From positions 804,501 to 868,500 of the forward strand of contig NZ_CP150660.1 of the NCBI RefSeq assembly GCF_038023995.1: a DNA stretch of 64,000 nt. The letters run 5' to 3'. The translations under genes and the position numbers were made by a program. Below are positions 55,529-64,000 of the stretch, piece after piece. The stretch is from Polaribacter atrinae (GTDB lineage Bacteria > Bacteroidota > Bacteroidia > Flavobacteriales > Flavobacteriaceae). Position 1 is the stretch's first letter; each line of letters begins with the position of its first letter. The notes beneath the pieces are model-generated. The model did no database searches. It was given only the letters and a program-made list of their open reading frames with translations, and had not been told where the DNA came from.

Positions 55529-58384
55529 TTACTTGTTTAAATACATTTTACGTCTCGCGTATAAATCATAAAACTGATCGTCTTTTAAACTATCAATAAA
55601 TAAAATACTTTCTCCAGTAGATTTCATCTCTGGTCCTAGTTTCTTATCTACATTCGGGAACTTATTAAAAGAAAATACCGGTTGTTTAATTGCAAAACCT
55701 TCTAATTGAGGGTTAAAATTAAAGTCTGTTACTTTATTATGACCTAACATTACTTTAGTTGCATAATTTACATACGGTTCTTTGTATGCTTTTGCAATAA
55801 AAGGTACCGTTCTAGAGGCTCTTGGGTTTGCTTCAATAATATATACAATATCATCTTTCACTGCAAACTGAACGTTTATTAAACCTACCGTTTTTAATTC
55901 TGTTGCAATGGTACGTGTATGATCTTTAATTTGTTGCAGTACAAATTCACCTAAATTAAAGGCAGGTAAAGTTGCGTTAGAATCTCCAGAGTGAATTCCA
56001 CAAGGCTCTATATGCTCCATAATACCAATAATGTACACATTACCATCTGCATCACAAATTGCATCTGCCTCTGCTTCTATCGCTCCGTCTAAATAATGAT
56101 CTAACAATAATTTATTACCAGGCATTCTACCTAATAAATCTACTACATGTTTTACCAATTCTTCTTTATTGATTACAATTTTCATTCCTTGTCCTCCTAA
56201 TACATAAGAAGGTCTTACTAAGATTGGGAAATCTAATTGATCAGCTAAAGCCAATGCTTCATCTGCAGTTTCTGCGATACCAAATTCTGGATAAGGAATG
56301 TTATTGTTTTTTAACAATTCAGAGAAACTTCCTCTATCTTCTGCTAAATCTAGTGCTTCAAAAGAAGTACCAATAATTTTAATTCCGTATTTCGTTAACT
56401 TTTCAGCTAATTTTAATGCCGTTTGTCCACCTAATTGTACAATAACTCCTTCTGGTTTTTCATGACGGATAATGTCATAAATATGTTCCCAAAAAACAGG
56501 CTCAAAGTATAATTTATCTGCGGTATCAAAATCTGTAGAAACCGTTTCTGGGTTACAGTTAATCATAATGGTTTCGTAACCACATTCTGCAGCTGCTAAA
56601 ACACCATGTACACAACAGTAATCAAATTCAATTCCTTGTCCAATTCTATTTGGTCCAGAACCTAAAACGATTATTTTCTTTTTATCAGTTACAATACTTT
56701 CGTTTGCAATGATAATTTCTCCGTCTGCTGTTTCAATCTCGTTTTCGAAAGTTGAATAGTAATAAGGAGTCTTTGCTTTAAATTCTGCAGCACAAGTATC
56801 AACTAGTTTAAAAACGCGTTGTACTTTTAATTCTTCTCTCTTTGTATATACTTGACTTTCTAAACAACCCAACATGTGTGCTATTTGTCTGTCTCCATAT
56901 CCTTTTTGTTTTGCCTCTAGCAATAAATCCCTACCAAGAGTATCTATTGTATAGGTAGAAATTTCTTTTTGCAGTTGAAATAACTCTTCGTATTGCTTTA
57001 AATACCACATGTCTATTTTTGTGATATCATAAATCTGAGTTAAAGGAATTCCCATTGCAATTGCATCATAAATAGCAAAAACACGGTCCCAACTTGCATT
57101 GGTTAATTTATCTATAATTTGGTTATAATCTGTGTAGCCTTTTCCGTCTGCACCTAAACCATTTCTTTTAATCTCTAAAGATTGTGTTGCTTTGTGTAAT
57201 GCTTCTTGAAAAGAACGTCCAATTCCCATTACCTCACCAACAGATTTCATTTGTAAACCTAAAGTTCTATCTGATCCTTCAAATTTATCAAAATTCCAAC
57301 GAGGTATTTTTACAATTACATAATCTAATGTTGGCTCAAATAAAGCCGATGTAGATTTTGTAATTCCGTTTTCTAACTCATCTAATGTATACCCAATCGC
57401 TAATTTTGTTGCTACTTTTGCAATAGGATACCCTGTTGCTTTAGACGCTAAAGCGGATGAACGAGAAACACGAGGATTAATCTCGATAGCAATAATATCT
57501 TCTTTTTCATCTGGAGAAACGGCAAACTGCACATTACAACCTCCTTCAAAATCTCCAATAGAACGCATCATTTTAATAGACATGTCACGCATTTTCTGAA
57601 AAGTAGTATCAGAAAGTGTCATGGCTGGTGCTACTGTAATAGAATCTCCAGTATGAATTCCCATAGGATCCATATTTTCGATAGAACAGATAATAACAAC
57701 GTTATCGTTTTTATCACGTAATAATTCTAATTCGTATTCTTTCCATCCCATCATCGCTTTGTCAATCATCACCTCATGTATAGGAGATGCTTCTAAACCG
57801 AAACTTAATAGTTGGTCAAAATCTTCTGCTTTGTAAACAATAGAAGCTCCTGCTCCACCCAAGGTATAAGAAGAACGAATAACTAAAGGAAAACCAAATT
57901 CTTGTGCAATTTCTTTTCCTTTTAAAAATGAAGTTGCTGTTGCTTGAGGCGCCATTGGCACATCAATCTTTAACATTAACTCTCTAAATTGCTCTCTATC
58001 TTCAGTAATATTAATAGCATCGATATCAACACCAATTAATTTTACATTAAAATCTTCCCAAATTCCTTTATCATCTGCTTCAATACAAAGGTTTAAAGCA
58101 GTTTGCCCACCCATTGTTGGTAAAACAGCATCAATTTGTGGATGCTCTTTTAAGATTTGAATGATAGATTTAGTTGTTAAAGGCAACAAGTAGATATGAT
58201 CAGCCATAGATGGGTCTGTCATAATTGTTGCAGGGTTCGAGTTGATTAGAACAGTTTCAATTCCATCTTCTCTTAAAGAACGTAAAGATTGTGAACCAGA
58301 ATAATCAAATTCACACGCTTGTCCAATAACAATTGGTCCAGATCCAATAATTAAAACTGATTTGAGGTCTTTTCTTTTTGGCAT
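55529..58384 (-). CDS. carB: Carbamoyl-phosphate synthase large subunit without the MGS-like domain
   Basis: The 951-residue protein has two ATP-grasp halves. The first opens KSVLIIGSGPIVIGQACEFD and has MTDPSMADHIYLLPL, then EVMIDKAMMGWKEYELELL. The second opens KKIIVLGSGPNRIGQGIEFD with LDHYLDGAIEAEADAICDAD. It ends at DQFYDLYARRKMYLNK without the roughly 120-residue allosteric MGS-like domain found in the E. coli protein (1073 residues). It joins bicarbonate, ammonia from the CarA glutaminase and two ATP into carbamoyl phosphate for pyrimidines and arginine. No carA is adjacent. It has its own promoter and terminator. Confidence 0.95.
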   Translation of the reverse strand: MPKRKDLKSVLIIGSGPIVIGQACEFDYSGSQSLRSLREDGIETVLINSNPATIMTDPSMADHIYLLPLTTKSIIQILKEHPQIDAVLPTMGGQTALNLCIEADDKGIWEDFNVKLIGVDIDAINITEDREQFRELMLKIDVPMAPQATATSFLKGKEIAQEFGFPLVIRSSYTLGGAGASIVYKAEDFDQLLSFGLEASPIHEVMIDKAMMGWKEYELELLRDKNDNVVIICSIENMDPMGIHTGDSITVAPAMTLSDTTFQKMRDMSIKMMRSIGDFEGGCNVQFAVSPDEKEDIIAIEINPRVSRSSALASKATGYPIAKVATKLAIGYTLDELENGITKSTSALFEPTLDYVIVKIPRWNFDKFEGSDRTLGLQMKSVGEVMGIGRSFQEALHKATQSLEIKRNGLGADGKGYTDYNQIIDKLTNASWDRVFAIYDAIAMGIPLTQIYDITKIDMWYLKQYEELFQLQKEISTYTIDTLGRDLLLEAKQKGYGDRQIAHMLGCLESQVYTKREELKVQRVFKLVDTCAAEFKAKTPYYYSTFENEIETADGEIIIANESIVTDKKKIIVLGSGPNRIGQGIEFDYCCVHGVLAAAECGYETIMINCNPETVSTDFDTADKLYFEPVFWEHIYDIIRHEKPEGVIVQLGGQTALKLAEKLTKYGIKIIGTSFEALDLAEDRGSFSELLKNNNIPYPEFGIAETADEALALADQLDFPILVRPSYVLGGQGMKIVINKEELVKHVVDLLGRMPGNKLLLDHYLDGAIEAEADAICDADGNVYIIGIMEHIEPCGIHSGDSNATLPAFNLGEFVLQQIKDHTRTIATELKTVGLINVQFAVKDDIVYIIEANPRASRTVPFIAKAYKEPYVNYATKVMLGHNKVTDFNFNPQLEGFAIKQPVFSFNKFPNVDKKLGPEMKSTGESILFIDSLKDDQFYDLYARRKMYLNK

Positions 58385-58411
58385 TGTAAGTTGTTGTGTT
58401 GTTAAGTTTTA

Positions 58412-58419
58412 CAAAAATA
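58412..58419 (-). promoter_or_regulatory. Predicted -7 box of carB
   Basis: On the minus strand it reads TATTTTTG, an exact match, 27 bases before the carB ATG. Confidence 0.6.
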
Positions 58420-58433
58420 GTTAGTGCTTGGGT

Positions 58434-58468
58434 ATAAAAAAAGGCATTACTTAAAAAAGTAACACCTT
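58434..58468 (-). terminator. Terminator after rpmH
   Basis: In minus-strand RNA a 12-bp stem (58457-58468 with 58441-58452, including two G-U pairs) has a 4-base loop and is followed by a run of U. It lies between rpmH and carB, so the two are separate transcription units. Confidence 0.8.
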
Positions 58469-58491
58469 ATATATTAACAATTGTTAATCAT

Positions 58492-58653
58492 TTATTTTTT
58501 ATGTCTAGTTTCAGTAGAAACAGAAATTTTCTTTCTTCCTTTAGCTCTTCTACGAGCCAACACCTTTCTACCATTAGCAGAAGCCATTCTTTCCATGAAA
58601 CCATGTTTATTTCTTCTCTTTCTCTTTGACGGTTGGTAAGTTCTTTTTGGCAT
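58492..58653 (-). CDS. rpmH: 50S ribosomal protein L34
   Basis: A 53-codon gene. The protein reads [19 protein letters not shown], then [20 protein letters not shown], and ends TRHKK. The [17 protein letters not shown] opening and the HGFMERM...[13 protein letters not shown] core are diagnostic of L34, a very basic protein of the large ribosomal subunit. The pyrG gene is divergent to the right, and a complete promoter lies upstream. Confidence 0.97.
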   Translation of the reverse strand: MPKRTYQPSKRKRRNKHGFMERMASANGRKVLARRRAKGRKKISVSTETRHKK

Positions 58654-58721
58654 TATCTGTATTTTTAAATGTCTTCTATTATTATGTTATTGCTTTAAAT
58701 TCTACTCTTTTAAAGCGTTGG

Positions 58722-58752
58722 CAAATATACAACTGTTTTTATTTATGGCAAA
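58722..58752 (-). promoter_or_regulatory. Predicted rpmH promoter
   Basis: On the minus strand TTTG (58752-58749) is followed after 19 bases by TATATTTG (58729-58722). Both elements match the consensus exactly. The leader before the rpmH ATG is about 60 bases. Confidence 0.8.
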
Positions 58753-58828
58753 CACTATTTTAAAAAAAATTGAAATATTTTTTAACGAGACAAAAGTACA
58801 AGTTTTATAAATCTTTTCACCTTTTTTA

Positions 58829-58859
58829 TTTGACAGAATTTTTAGAGTTAGTACTTTTG
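58829..58859 (+). promoter_or_regulatory. Predicted pyrG promoter
   Basis: TTTG at 58829-58832, a 19-base spacer, then TACTTTTG at 58852-58859, both exact. The ATG is 18 bases after the box, which fixes the start at 58878 rather than 58770. Confidence 0.8.
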
Positions 58860-58877
58860 CGCAAACCTAAGAATACC

Positions 58878-60491
58878 ATGAGTAATACTAAATATGTTTT
58901 TGTAACAGGAGGCGTAACATCATCACTTGGAAAAGGAATTATTGCTGCATCACTGGCAAAATTATTACAGCAAAGAGGCTTTTCTGTAACTATCCAAAAA
59001 TTAGACCCTTATATTAATATAGACCCAGGAACTTTAAATCCGTACGAGCATGGAGAATGTTATGTTACAGATGACGGAGCAGAAACAGATTTAGATCTAG
59101 GTCATTATGAGCGTTTTTTAAACATTCCTACCAGTCAATCTAATAATGTAACTACAGGTAAAATTTATCAATCTGTAATTAATAAGGAACGTAAAGGAGA
59201 GTTTCTAGGAAAAACGGTACAAGTTATTCCGCATATTACGGATGAAATTAAACGTAGAATCCAAATTTTAGGTGAAACGGGAGATTATGATATTGTAATT
59301 ACAGAAATTGGTGGAACCGTTGGTGACATTGAGTCTTTACCTTATGTAGAGTCTGTTAGACAAATGCTTTGGGAAAAAGGAGAAGATAATGCTATTGTTA
59401 TTCATTTAACATTAATCCCTTATTTAGCTGCTGCAGGTGAGTTAAAAACAAAACCTACACAACACTCTGTAAAAATGTTAATGCAAAGTGGTGTTAGTCC
59501 AGATATTTTAGTGTGTAGAACAGAACATGAAATTTCTGACGATATTAAACGTAAACTAGCATTGTTCTGTAACGTAAAACAAGCAGACGTTATACAATCT
59601 ATAGACGCAGAAACTATTTATGATGTGCCTAACTTAATGTTAGAGCAAGGTTTAGATACTGTTGTTTTAAATAAACTAAAGCTTTCTTCTAAAGGAGAAC
59701 CAGAATTAAAAGTTTGGAACAACTTCTTAGACAAACATAAAAACCCAAAACACGAAGTAGAAATTGCTTTAATTGGTAAATATATTGAGTTGCAAGATTC
59801 TTATAAATCTATTACAGAAGCTTTTATTCATGCGGGTTCTACGCATGAAACAAAAGTAAAAGTTCGTTGGGTACATTCTGAAAGTTTAACACCTAAAAAC
59901 GCAGAGAAAAAACTAAAAGGTGTAAATGGTATTTTAGTGGCTCCTGGTTTTGGTGATAGAGGTATTGAAGGTAAAATTAGAGCGGTAAGATATGCAAGAG
60001 AAAACGATATTCCTTTCTTCGGAATTTGTTTAGGAATGCAAATGGCAGTTATTGAGTTTGCTAGAAACGTATTAGGTTTAGAAAATGCGAGTTCTACAGA
60101 AATGAATAAAAGCACCAAAGATCCTGTTATTAATTTAATGGAAAGTCAAGAAAGTGTTACCGAAAAAGGAGGAACCATGCGATTAGGTGCTTGGGATTGT
60201 GAATTGAAAAAAGATTCAAAAATATTTAAAGCATATAAATCTGAATTAATAAGCGAACGTCACAGACATCGTTATGAGTTTAACAACGCGTATTTAGAAC
60301 AAATTGAAGCTGCTGGAATGAAAGCAACCGGAGTTAATCCAAAAACAGGATTGGTAGAAGTTGTAGAAGTACCTACACACCCTTGGTTTGTTGGTGTGCA
60401 ATACCATCCAGAATATAAAAGTACCGTTTTAAAACCACATCCTTTATTTGTAGATTTTATTAAAGCTGCATTAAAACAGTCTAAAAAATAA
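58878..60491 (+). CDS. pyrG: CTP synthase
   Basis: The 537-residue protein has the synthetase domain (about 1-270: [53 protein letters not shown]) and a class I glutamine amidotransferase domain with nucleophile Cys384 in [11 protein letters not shown] and the HPE motif in VQYHPEYKS. It makes CTP from UTP, ATP and glutamine. The start at 58878 follows a full promoter; a longer in-frame start at 58770 would lie upstream of it. yidC follows on the same strand after its own promoter. Confidence 0.96.
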   Translation: MSNTKYVFVTGGVTSSLGKGIIAASLAKLLQQRGFSVTIQKLDPYINIDPGTLNPYEHGECYVTDDGAETDLDLGHYERFLNIPTSQSNNVTTGKIYQSVINKERKGEFLGKTVQVIPHITDEIKRRIQILGETGDYDIVITEIGGTVGDIESLPYVESVRQMLWEKGEDNAIVIHLTLIPYLAAAGELKTKPTQHSVKMLMQSGVSPDILVCRTEHEISDDIKRKLALFCNVKQADVIQSIDAETIYDVPNLMLEQGLDTVVLNKLKLSSKGEPELKVWNNFLDKHKNPKHEVEIALIGKYIELQDSYKSITEAFIHAGSTHETKVKVRWVHSESLTPKNAEKKLKGVNGILVAPGFGDRGIEGKIRAVRYARENDIPFFGICLGMQMAVIEFARNVLGLENASSTEMNKSTKDPVINLMESQESVTEKGGTMRLGAWDCELKKDSKIFKAYKSELISERHRHRYEFNNAYLEQIEAAGMKATGVNPKTGLVEVVEVPTHPWFVGVQYHPEYKSTVLKPHPLFVDFIKAALKQSKK

Positions 60492-60505
60492 AAAGTATTA
60501 GTTAA

Positions 60506-60536
60506 CACAGTCGAAACTTAAAACCTTTCGACTGTG
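60506..60536 (+). terminator. Hairpin after pyrG, possible terminator
   Basis: CACAGTCGAAA (60506-60516) pairs perfectly with TTTCGACTGTG (60526-60536) around a 9-base loop. No T run follows, so termination is uncertain. Confidence 0.45.
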
Positions 60537-60633
60537 CTTAAAAGTGACATTATAAAAATTAGGAATACTATTTGAACTACATAATTAGTATCAAATATAA
60601 AGTAGCAAAAATGATATAAAGCTGCTTTTTAAC

Positions 60634-60641
60634 TACATTTG
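60634..60641 (+). promoter_or_regulatory. Predicted -7 box of yidC
   Basis: TACATTTG is an exact consensus match, 60 bases before the yidC ATG. A -33 TTG is not evident. Confidence 0.55.
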
Positions 60642-60701
60642 TCGCGGTTTTATCAAAAGATCTTTTTGGTTTAATGACAAATTGACATTTTAAAATAACA
60701 C

Positions 60702-62585
60702 ATGGAACAAAAAAAATTCGATATCAATTCTTTTATAGGAATGTTATTATTAGGAGGTATTTTATTATACTGGATTAACACTACCAAACCAGACGAAACT
60801 ACCGATGCCTCTACCAATACAGAACAAACTGTAGACTCTACAAACAATACATCGAATACTTTTACAGAAAACGCTCCCGTTTTTGAAAACGATTCTTTAA
60901 AACAAGTTGCTTACACCAATAAATTAGGCGCATTTGCACAAAGTGCTATCAATGGTTCTGAAGGTACTTCTGTTATAGAAAATGAATTGGTTAAATTAAT
61001 TGTTAGCAATAAAGGTGGGCAAATTATTGAAGCTGAAATTAAGAATTATAAAACACATGATTCTTTACCTTTATATATGGTAAAAGATAAAAACGCTTCT
61101 TTTAACATCAATTTTGGTACAACAGACAATAGAATTTTAAATACCAAAGACTTATTCTTTGAACCTAGTCTTACTAAAAACGGAGAAACGACTGTGTTAT
61201 CTATGAAATTAAAAGTTTCAGACACTCAATTTCTTGAATATAGATATGAGATGAAACCAAAAAATTACATGGTTAATTTTGCAGTTCGTTCTCAAGGCTT
61301 AAGTTCTGTAATTAACTCTTCTACCCCAATTAATTTAGATTGGTCTTTAGATGGTTATGCACATGAAAAGAGTGTAAAAACAGAAAACACCATGTACTCT
61401 CATCTTTATTACAAAACAGAAGATGATGTAGATTATTTAAACGCTGGTAAATCAGAGGTTTTAAATGATGTAGACTGGATTTCTTACAAACAACACTTCT
61501 TTACCTCTATCTTATTAACAGATACTCCTTTTAATAATACTACTGTAACTTCTACAGATTTGATTAAAAATGAAGAGATAGATACTGTTTTTACAAAACG
61601 ATATGAATTAAAAACGCCGTTAGAATTAGCTAGTGGTGAGTTAAATTATAACATGAAATGGTTTTACGGACCAAGTGATTATAATTTATTAAAGACTTTT
61701 AAAGATACAGATTTAGACCATACTGCAGATTTAGGTTGGGGAATATTTGGTTTCTTAAACAGAACTGTATTTTATCCTGTATTTAATTTCTTAAAAGGAT
61801 TCTTATCTAACTACGGATTAATTATTATTTTAATGACTATTGTTGTTAGAATCATCATGTCTCCATTAGTATACAAATCTTATTTATCGAGTGCTAAAAT
61901 GAAGGTAATTAGACCAGAATTAACAGCATTAAATGATAAATATCCAGGAAAAGAAAACGCAATGAAGCGTCAGCAAGAAACCATGGCTATTCAGCGTAAA
62001 GCAGGCGTTAGCATGATGTCTGGTTGTATACCTGCCATTTTACAAATGCCAGTGTTCTTTGCATTGTTTAAGTTTTTTCCTACCAACTTAGCATTAAGAC
62101 AAGAAAACTTTTTATGGGCAAATGATTTATCTTCTTATGATATGATTTATCAATTACCTATTAAGATACCATTTTATGGAGATCACGTAAGTTTGTTTCC
62201 AATATTAGCTTCTGTAGCCATTTTCTTTTACATGAAAATGAACCAAAGTCAGCAAGCAAATATGCAACCACCTACGCAAGAAGGAATGCCAGATATGGGT
62301 AAAATGATGAAGTACATGATTTACTTCTCTCCTATTATGATGTTGTTTTTCTTTAACAACTACGCAAGTTCTTTAAGTTTGTACTACTTTATTTCTAACT
62401 TGTTAACTATTGCAATTATGTTAGTAATTAAAAACTACGTAATTGATGAAGATAAGATACACGCTCAAATTGAAGAAAACAAAAAGAAGCCGGAAAAGAA
62501 GAAGAGTAAATTCCGTCAAAAAATAGACGATGCTATGAAACAAGCGCAAGAACAACAAGCGCAGCAAAAGAAAGGTAAAAAATAA
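60702..62585 (+). CDS. yidC: Membrane protein insertase YidC
   Basis: The 627-residue protein has an N-terminal helix (about 10-25), a low-complexity Thr/Asn/Glu linker, and a large periplasmic domain at about 60-345. The conserved insertase core runs from about 355 to 585, with GLIIILMTIVVRIIMSPLVY (carrying the hydrophilic-groove Arg), SGCIPAILQMPVFFALFKFF and the final helices. The C-terminus is a Lys/Gln-rich tail that may contact ribosomes. It inserts and folds inner-membrane proteins. It ends before a strong terminator. Confidence 0.95.
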   Translation: MEQKKFDINSFIGMLLLGGILLYWINTTKPDETTDASTNTEQTVDSTNNTSNTFTENAPVFENDSLKQVAYTNKLGAFAQSAINGSEGTSVIENELVKLIVSNKGGQIIEAEIKNYKTHDSLPLYMVKDKNASFNINFGTTDNRILNTKDLFFEPSLTKNGETTVLSMKLKVSDTQFLEYRYEMKPKNYMVNFAVRSQGLSSVINSSTPINLDWSLDGYAHEKSVKTENTMYSHLYYKTEDDVDYLNAGKSEVLNDVDWISYKQHFFTSILLTDTPFNNTTVTSTDLIKNEEIDTVFTKRYELKTPLELASGELNYNMKWFYGPSDYNLLKTFKDTDLDHTADLGWGIFGFLNRTVFYPVFNFLKGFLSNYGLIIILMTIVVRIIMSPLVYKSYLSSAKMKVIRPELTALNDKYPGKENAMKRQQETMAIQRKAGVSMMSGCIPAILQMPVFFALFKFFPTNLALRQENFLWANDLSSYDMIYQLPIKIPFYGDHVSLFPILASVAIFFYMKMNQSQQANMQPPTQEGMPDMGKMMKYMIYFSPIMMLFFFNNYASSLSLYYFISNLLTIAIMLVIKNYVIDEDKIHAQIEENKKKPEKKKSKFRQKIDDAMKQAQEQQAQQKKGKK

Positions 62586-62613
62586 AGGCAATGCCTTTAG
62601 ATAATTTTAAAAG

Positions 62614-62644
62614 TCCAAAACTTAATTGTTTTGGATTTTTTTTT
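62614..62644 (+). terminator. Terminator after yidC
   Basis: TCCAAAAC (62614-62621) pairs with GTTTTGGA (62628-62635) around a 6-base loop, followed by nine T. Confidence 0.85.
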
Positions 62645-62795
62645 GGTTGAAAAACAGGTCGTATTACTCTTTACTATTGTCGCAAAAAAGCTAACTTAGC
62701 TAACTACTGATATAAGTCTTTAAAACGATGTCATATCATTGTTAAAGTTGTGTGTAATGTGAAAAAACTCAGTTGAAAAAGAAAAAAATAAGTAA

Positions 62796-63632
62796 ATGAT
62801 CTTCAATATATACTATATCAACTTCCCAAAAGTTTATGAAATCAAAATGATGCTAAGTAATGTTATTTCTCTTAGCCGAGAAGAACAAACTGACAAAAGC
62901 ACAGGTAAAGATATTGACTATCGAGGAAAATTAGGAGCGAAATTTTTAACCTTATTCAATACCGAATTAGAGGCGGGAAGAAAAAACATCAAATCTGACT
63001 CTCAAAAAGTATTAGAAACGTTTGAAATAAAAACGACTAAATCTGTTATTTTAAATGAAATAATAGAAAAAAGTCAAACAATTAATAACTTTTCACAAGT
63101 AAAAGAAGGTAAATTAATTAAAATAGATAATGTTAATCTTTCTTTAGAAAATGAAACAGAATTAAGAACTGTTAAATTATTTGCTAATGGTTCTTTTAAA
63201 GGAATGAATATTCCTGGAGCAGATGGTTTCGATATCAACAATCTTTTTAATTCAATGTTTAAAGATTATGCATACAAAATAAGAGGTACAGTTAATGGCT
63301 CAGAAGAAGAATTACTAGTCAAAATCCCACATACATTTGAAAGTGAATTTGAGAGTTCTTATAGCGTTGATGATTTATTTATTGGCAAAGTTTCAATAGT
63401 AGGTTTATATAAAGGAAAAATAAAAGTTGACTCCTTAAAAAATTCTTTTGAATTCTTCCAAGAGGTTGGAAATATGCAAAACTCAAATAACAATCAAGAA
63501 ATTCAGGATAGTCAACACATAACTCAAACAAATAACACAAATAATTTATTTGTAAGCTCAAGTCAAGACAACAAGGAATTTCATTACATAGATTTACTAG
63601 CAATAGTTCAAAACGTAACACTTCCTGACTAA
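62796..63632 (+). CDS. Uncharacterised protein, tentatively DUF6414-like
   Basis: I do not recognise this 278-residue soluble protein with confidence. It opens MIFNIYYINFPKVYEIKMML, a short strand-helix motif, then a charged helical stretch, TTKSVILNEIIEK, VKEGKLIKIDNVNLSLENE, and a Gly-rich segment SFKGMNIPGADGF. It continues EELLVKIPHTFESEF...DLFIGKVSIVGLYKGKI. The layout faintly recalls DUF6414 proteins, which are often in accessory islands; this is from memory only. The tail (about 230-265) is rich in Asn, Gln and Ser. The next gene starts one base after its stop, so the two are coupled. It lies just past the yidC terminator, where the conserved block ends. Confidence 0.6.
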   Translation: MIFNIYYINFPKVYEIKMMLSNVISLSREEQTDKSTGKDIDYRGKLGAKFLTLFNTELEAGRKNIKSDSQKVLETFEIKTTKSVILNEIIEKSQTINNFSQVKEGKLIKIDNVNLSLENETELRTVKLFANGSFKGMNIPGADGFDINNLFNSMFKDYAYKIRGTVNGSEEELLVKIPHTFESEFESSYSVDDLFIGKVSIVGLYKGKIKVDSLKNSFEFFQEVGNMQNSNNNQEIQDSQHITQTNNTNNLFVSSSQDNKEFHYIDLLAIVQNVTLPD

Positions 63633-63633
63633 A

Positions 63634-64000
63634 ATGATTGATAAACTCTTATTTTACAACAAAAATTACTTTGCTTTTTATAAAGACTTAAAAAAGAAAG
63701 AAGGAAAAGAAATAATCTCAATTACAGAAAGCCTACGCAATTTTGATAATGCCTTAGAAGTAAATAAGCATACGCAAATCGTAGACATCAGCTCATTAGC
63801 TGGTATTAATAATATCCAATATAATTCAGAATCTGTTTTCCCTCAATTCCCTGAAGAGACGATATTTATAGCTGATAATAGTTTTAAGAAATTACTTGAA
63901 TACGAACTAAGATTTTGTTTTCAAGAATTTCAAGATATAAATATCGTTGGAGATTTCGAGGTTGTTGATGAAGAAGAATTTATAGGAAAACAAAAAAAAT
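63634..64000 (+). CDS. Uncharacterised protein, 3' end cut by window edge
   Basis: About 122 residues are visible, open to the end of the window. It starts MIDKLLFYNKNYFAFYKDLK, then EGKEIISITESLRNFDNALE and VNKHTQIVDISSLAGINNIQ, and ends in an acidic DFEVVDEEEFIGK stretch. There is no signal peptide or membrane helix. I recognise no family. The start one base after the previous stop codon indicates an operon with that gene, and both are probably accessory. Confidence 0.65.
   Translation, partial: MIDKLLFYNKNYFAFYKDLKKKEGKEIISITESLRNFDNALEVNKHTQIVDISSLAGINNIQYNSESVFPQFPEETIFIADNSFKKLLEYELRFCFQEFQDINIVGDFEVVDEEEFIGKQKK

Noticed and set aside
58770..58877. N-terminal extension of CTP synthase
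   Set aside because: The added 36 residues run through a full promoter at 58829-58859 and have no family support.
1..64000. CRISPR array, tRNA or rRNA genes, intact insertion sequence or prophage
   Set aside because: No regularly spaced repeats, tRNA cloverleaf, rRNA sequence, transposase or phage genes were seen in reading both strands.

Overview
This AT-rich window looks like chromosome from a member of the Bacteroidota, most likely a marine Flavobacteriaceae such as Polaribacter or a close relative (inferred from gene content and style, not from a search). The supporting signs are a SusC/SusD pair, type A and type B Por-secretion (T9SS) C-terminal domains, many promoters of the Bacteroidota type (-7 box TAnnTTTG, sometimes with a -33 TTG), few Shine-Dalgarno sites, several TTG starts, and lineage-typical proteins (CarB without its C-terminal regulatory domain, a long NusB, PUR-alpha, DUF349). 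No rRNA, tRNA, CRISPR array or intact insertion sequence was seen.

Positions 1-11855 are an alpha-glucan (starch/maltose) utilisation locus. A leftward arm carries a LacI-family regulator, an MFS sugar transporter and the start of a beta-phosphoglucomutase. A rightward arm carries susC, susD, a SusE/F-like lipoprotein with three tandem binding modules, and a GH13 alpha-amylase with a T9SS type A tail. An 18-bp perfect palindrome lies between the arms. Inferred flow: surface amylase cuts glucan, SusCDE bind and import oligosaccharides, the MFS protein carries maltose across the inner membrane, and a phosphorylase outside the window feeds beta-glucose-1-phosphate to the mutase.

Positions 11940-28968 are housekeeping: holA, an orphan HsdR-N-like protein, a glycosyltransferase, a frameshifted SRPBCC gene next to the threonylcarbamoyl-AMP synthase, an RprXY-like two-component system, coaE-ybbR, nusB-DUF1573-yajC, an ABC exporter, a PUR-alpha protein, isochorismate synthase with a hotdog thioesterase (menaquinone), a pRiA4b-ORF3-like acidic protein, and an ABC ATPase/permease pair. 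Positions 29101-40140 hold a 1507-residue T9SS type B adhesin-like protein, an acyl-CoA carboxylase beta subunit, pta-ackA and a repetitive T9SS type A protein.

Positions 40305-49648 hold yebC, lpxK, a Nif3-like protein, a zinc-ribbon-family protein that has lost its cysteines, a DUF349 protein, aroE and two tandem DUF368 (probable undecaprenyl-phosphate flippase) genes. Two copies of a dispersed GGCGTT...CCCTAACGC element lie in this part. Positions 49944-55296 are a leftward tetR-tolC-hlyD-permease-permease efflux operon with an operator overlapping its promoter. Then come carB, rpmH (53 codons), pyrG and yidC. After the yidC terminator the right edge enters a two-gene unit of unknown function (62796 to the end), the least familiar part of the window.
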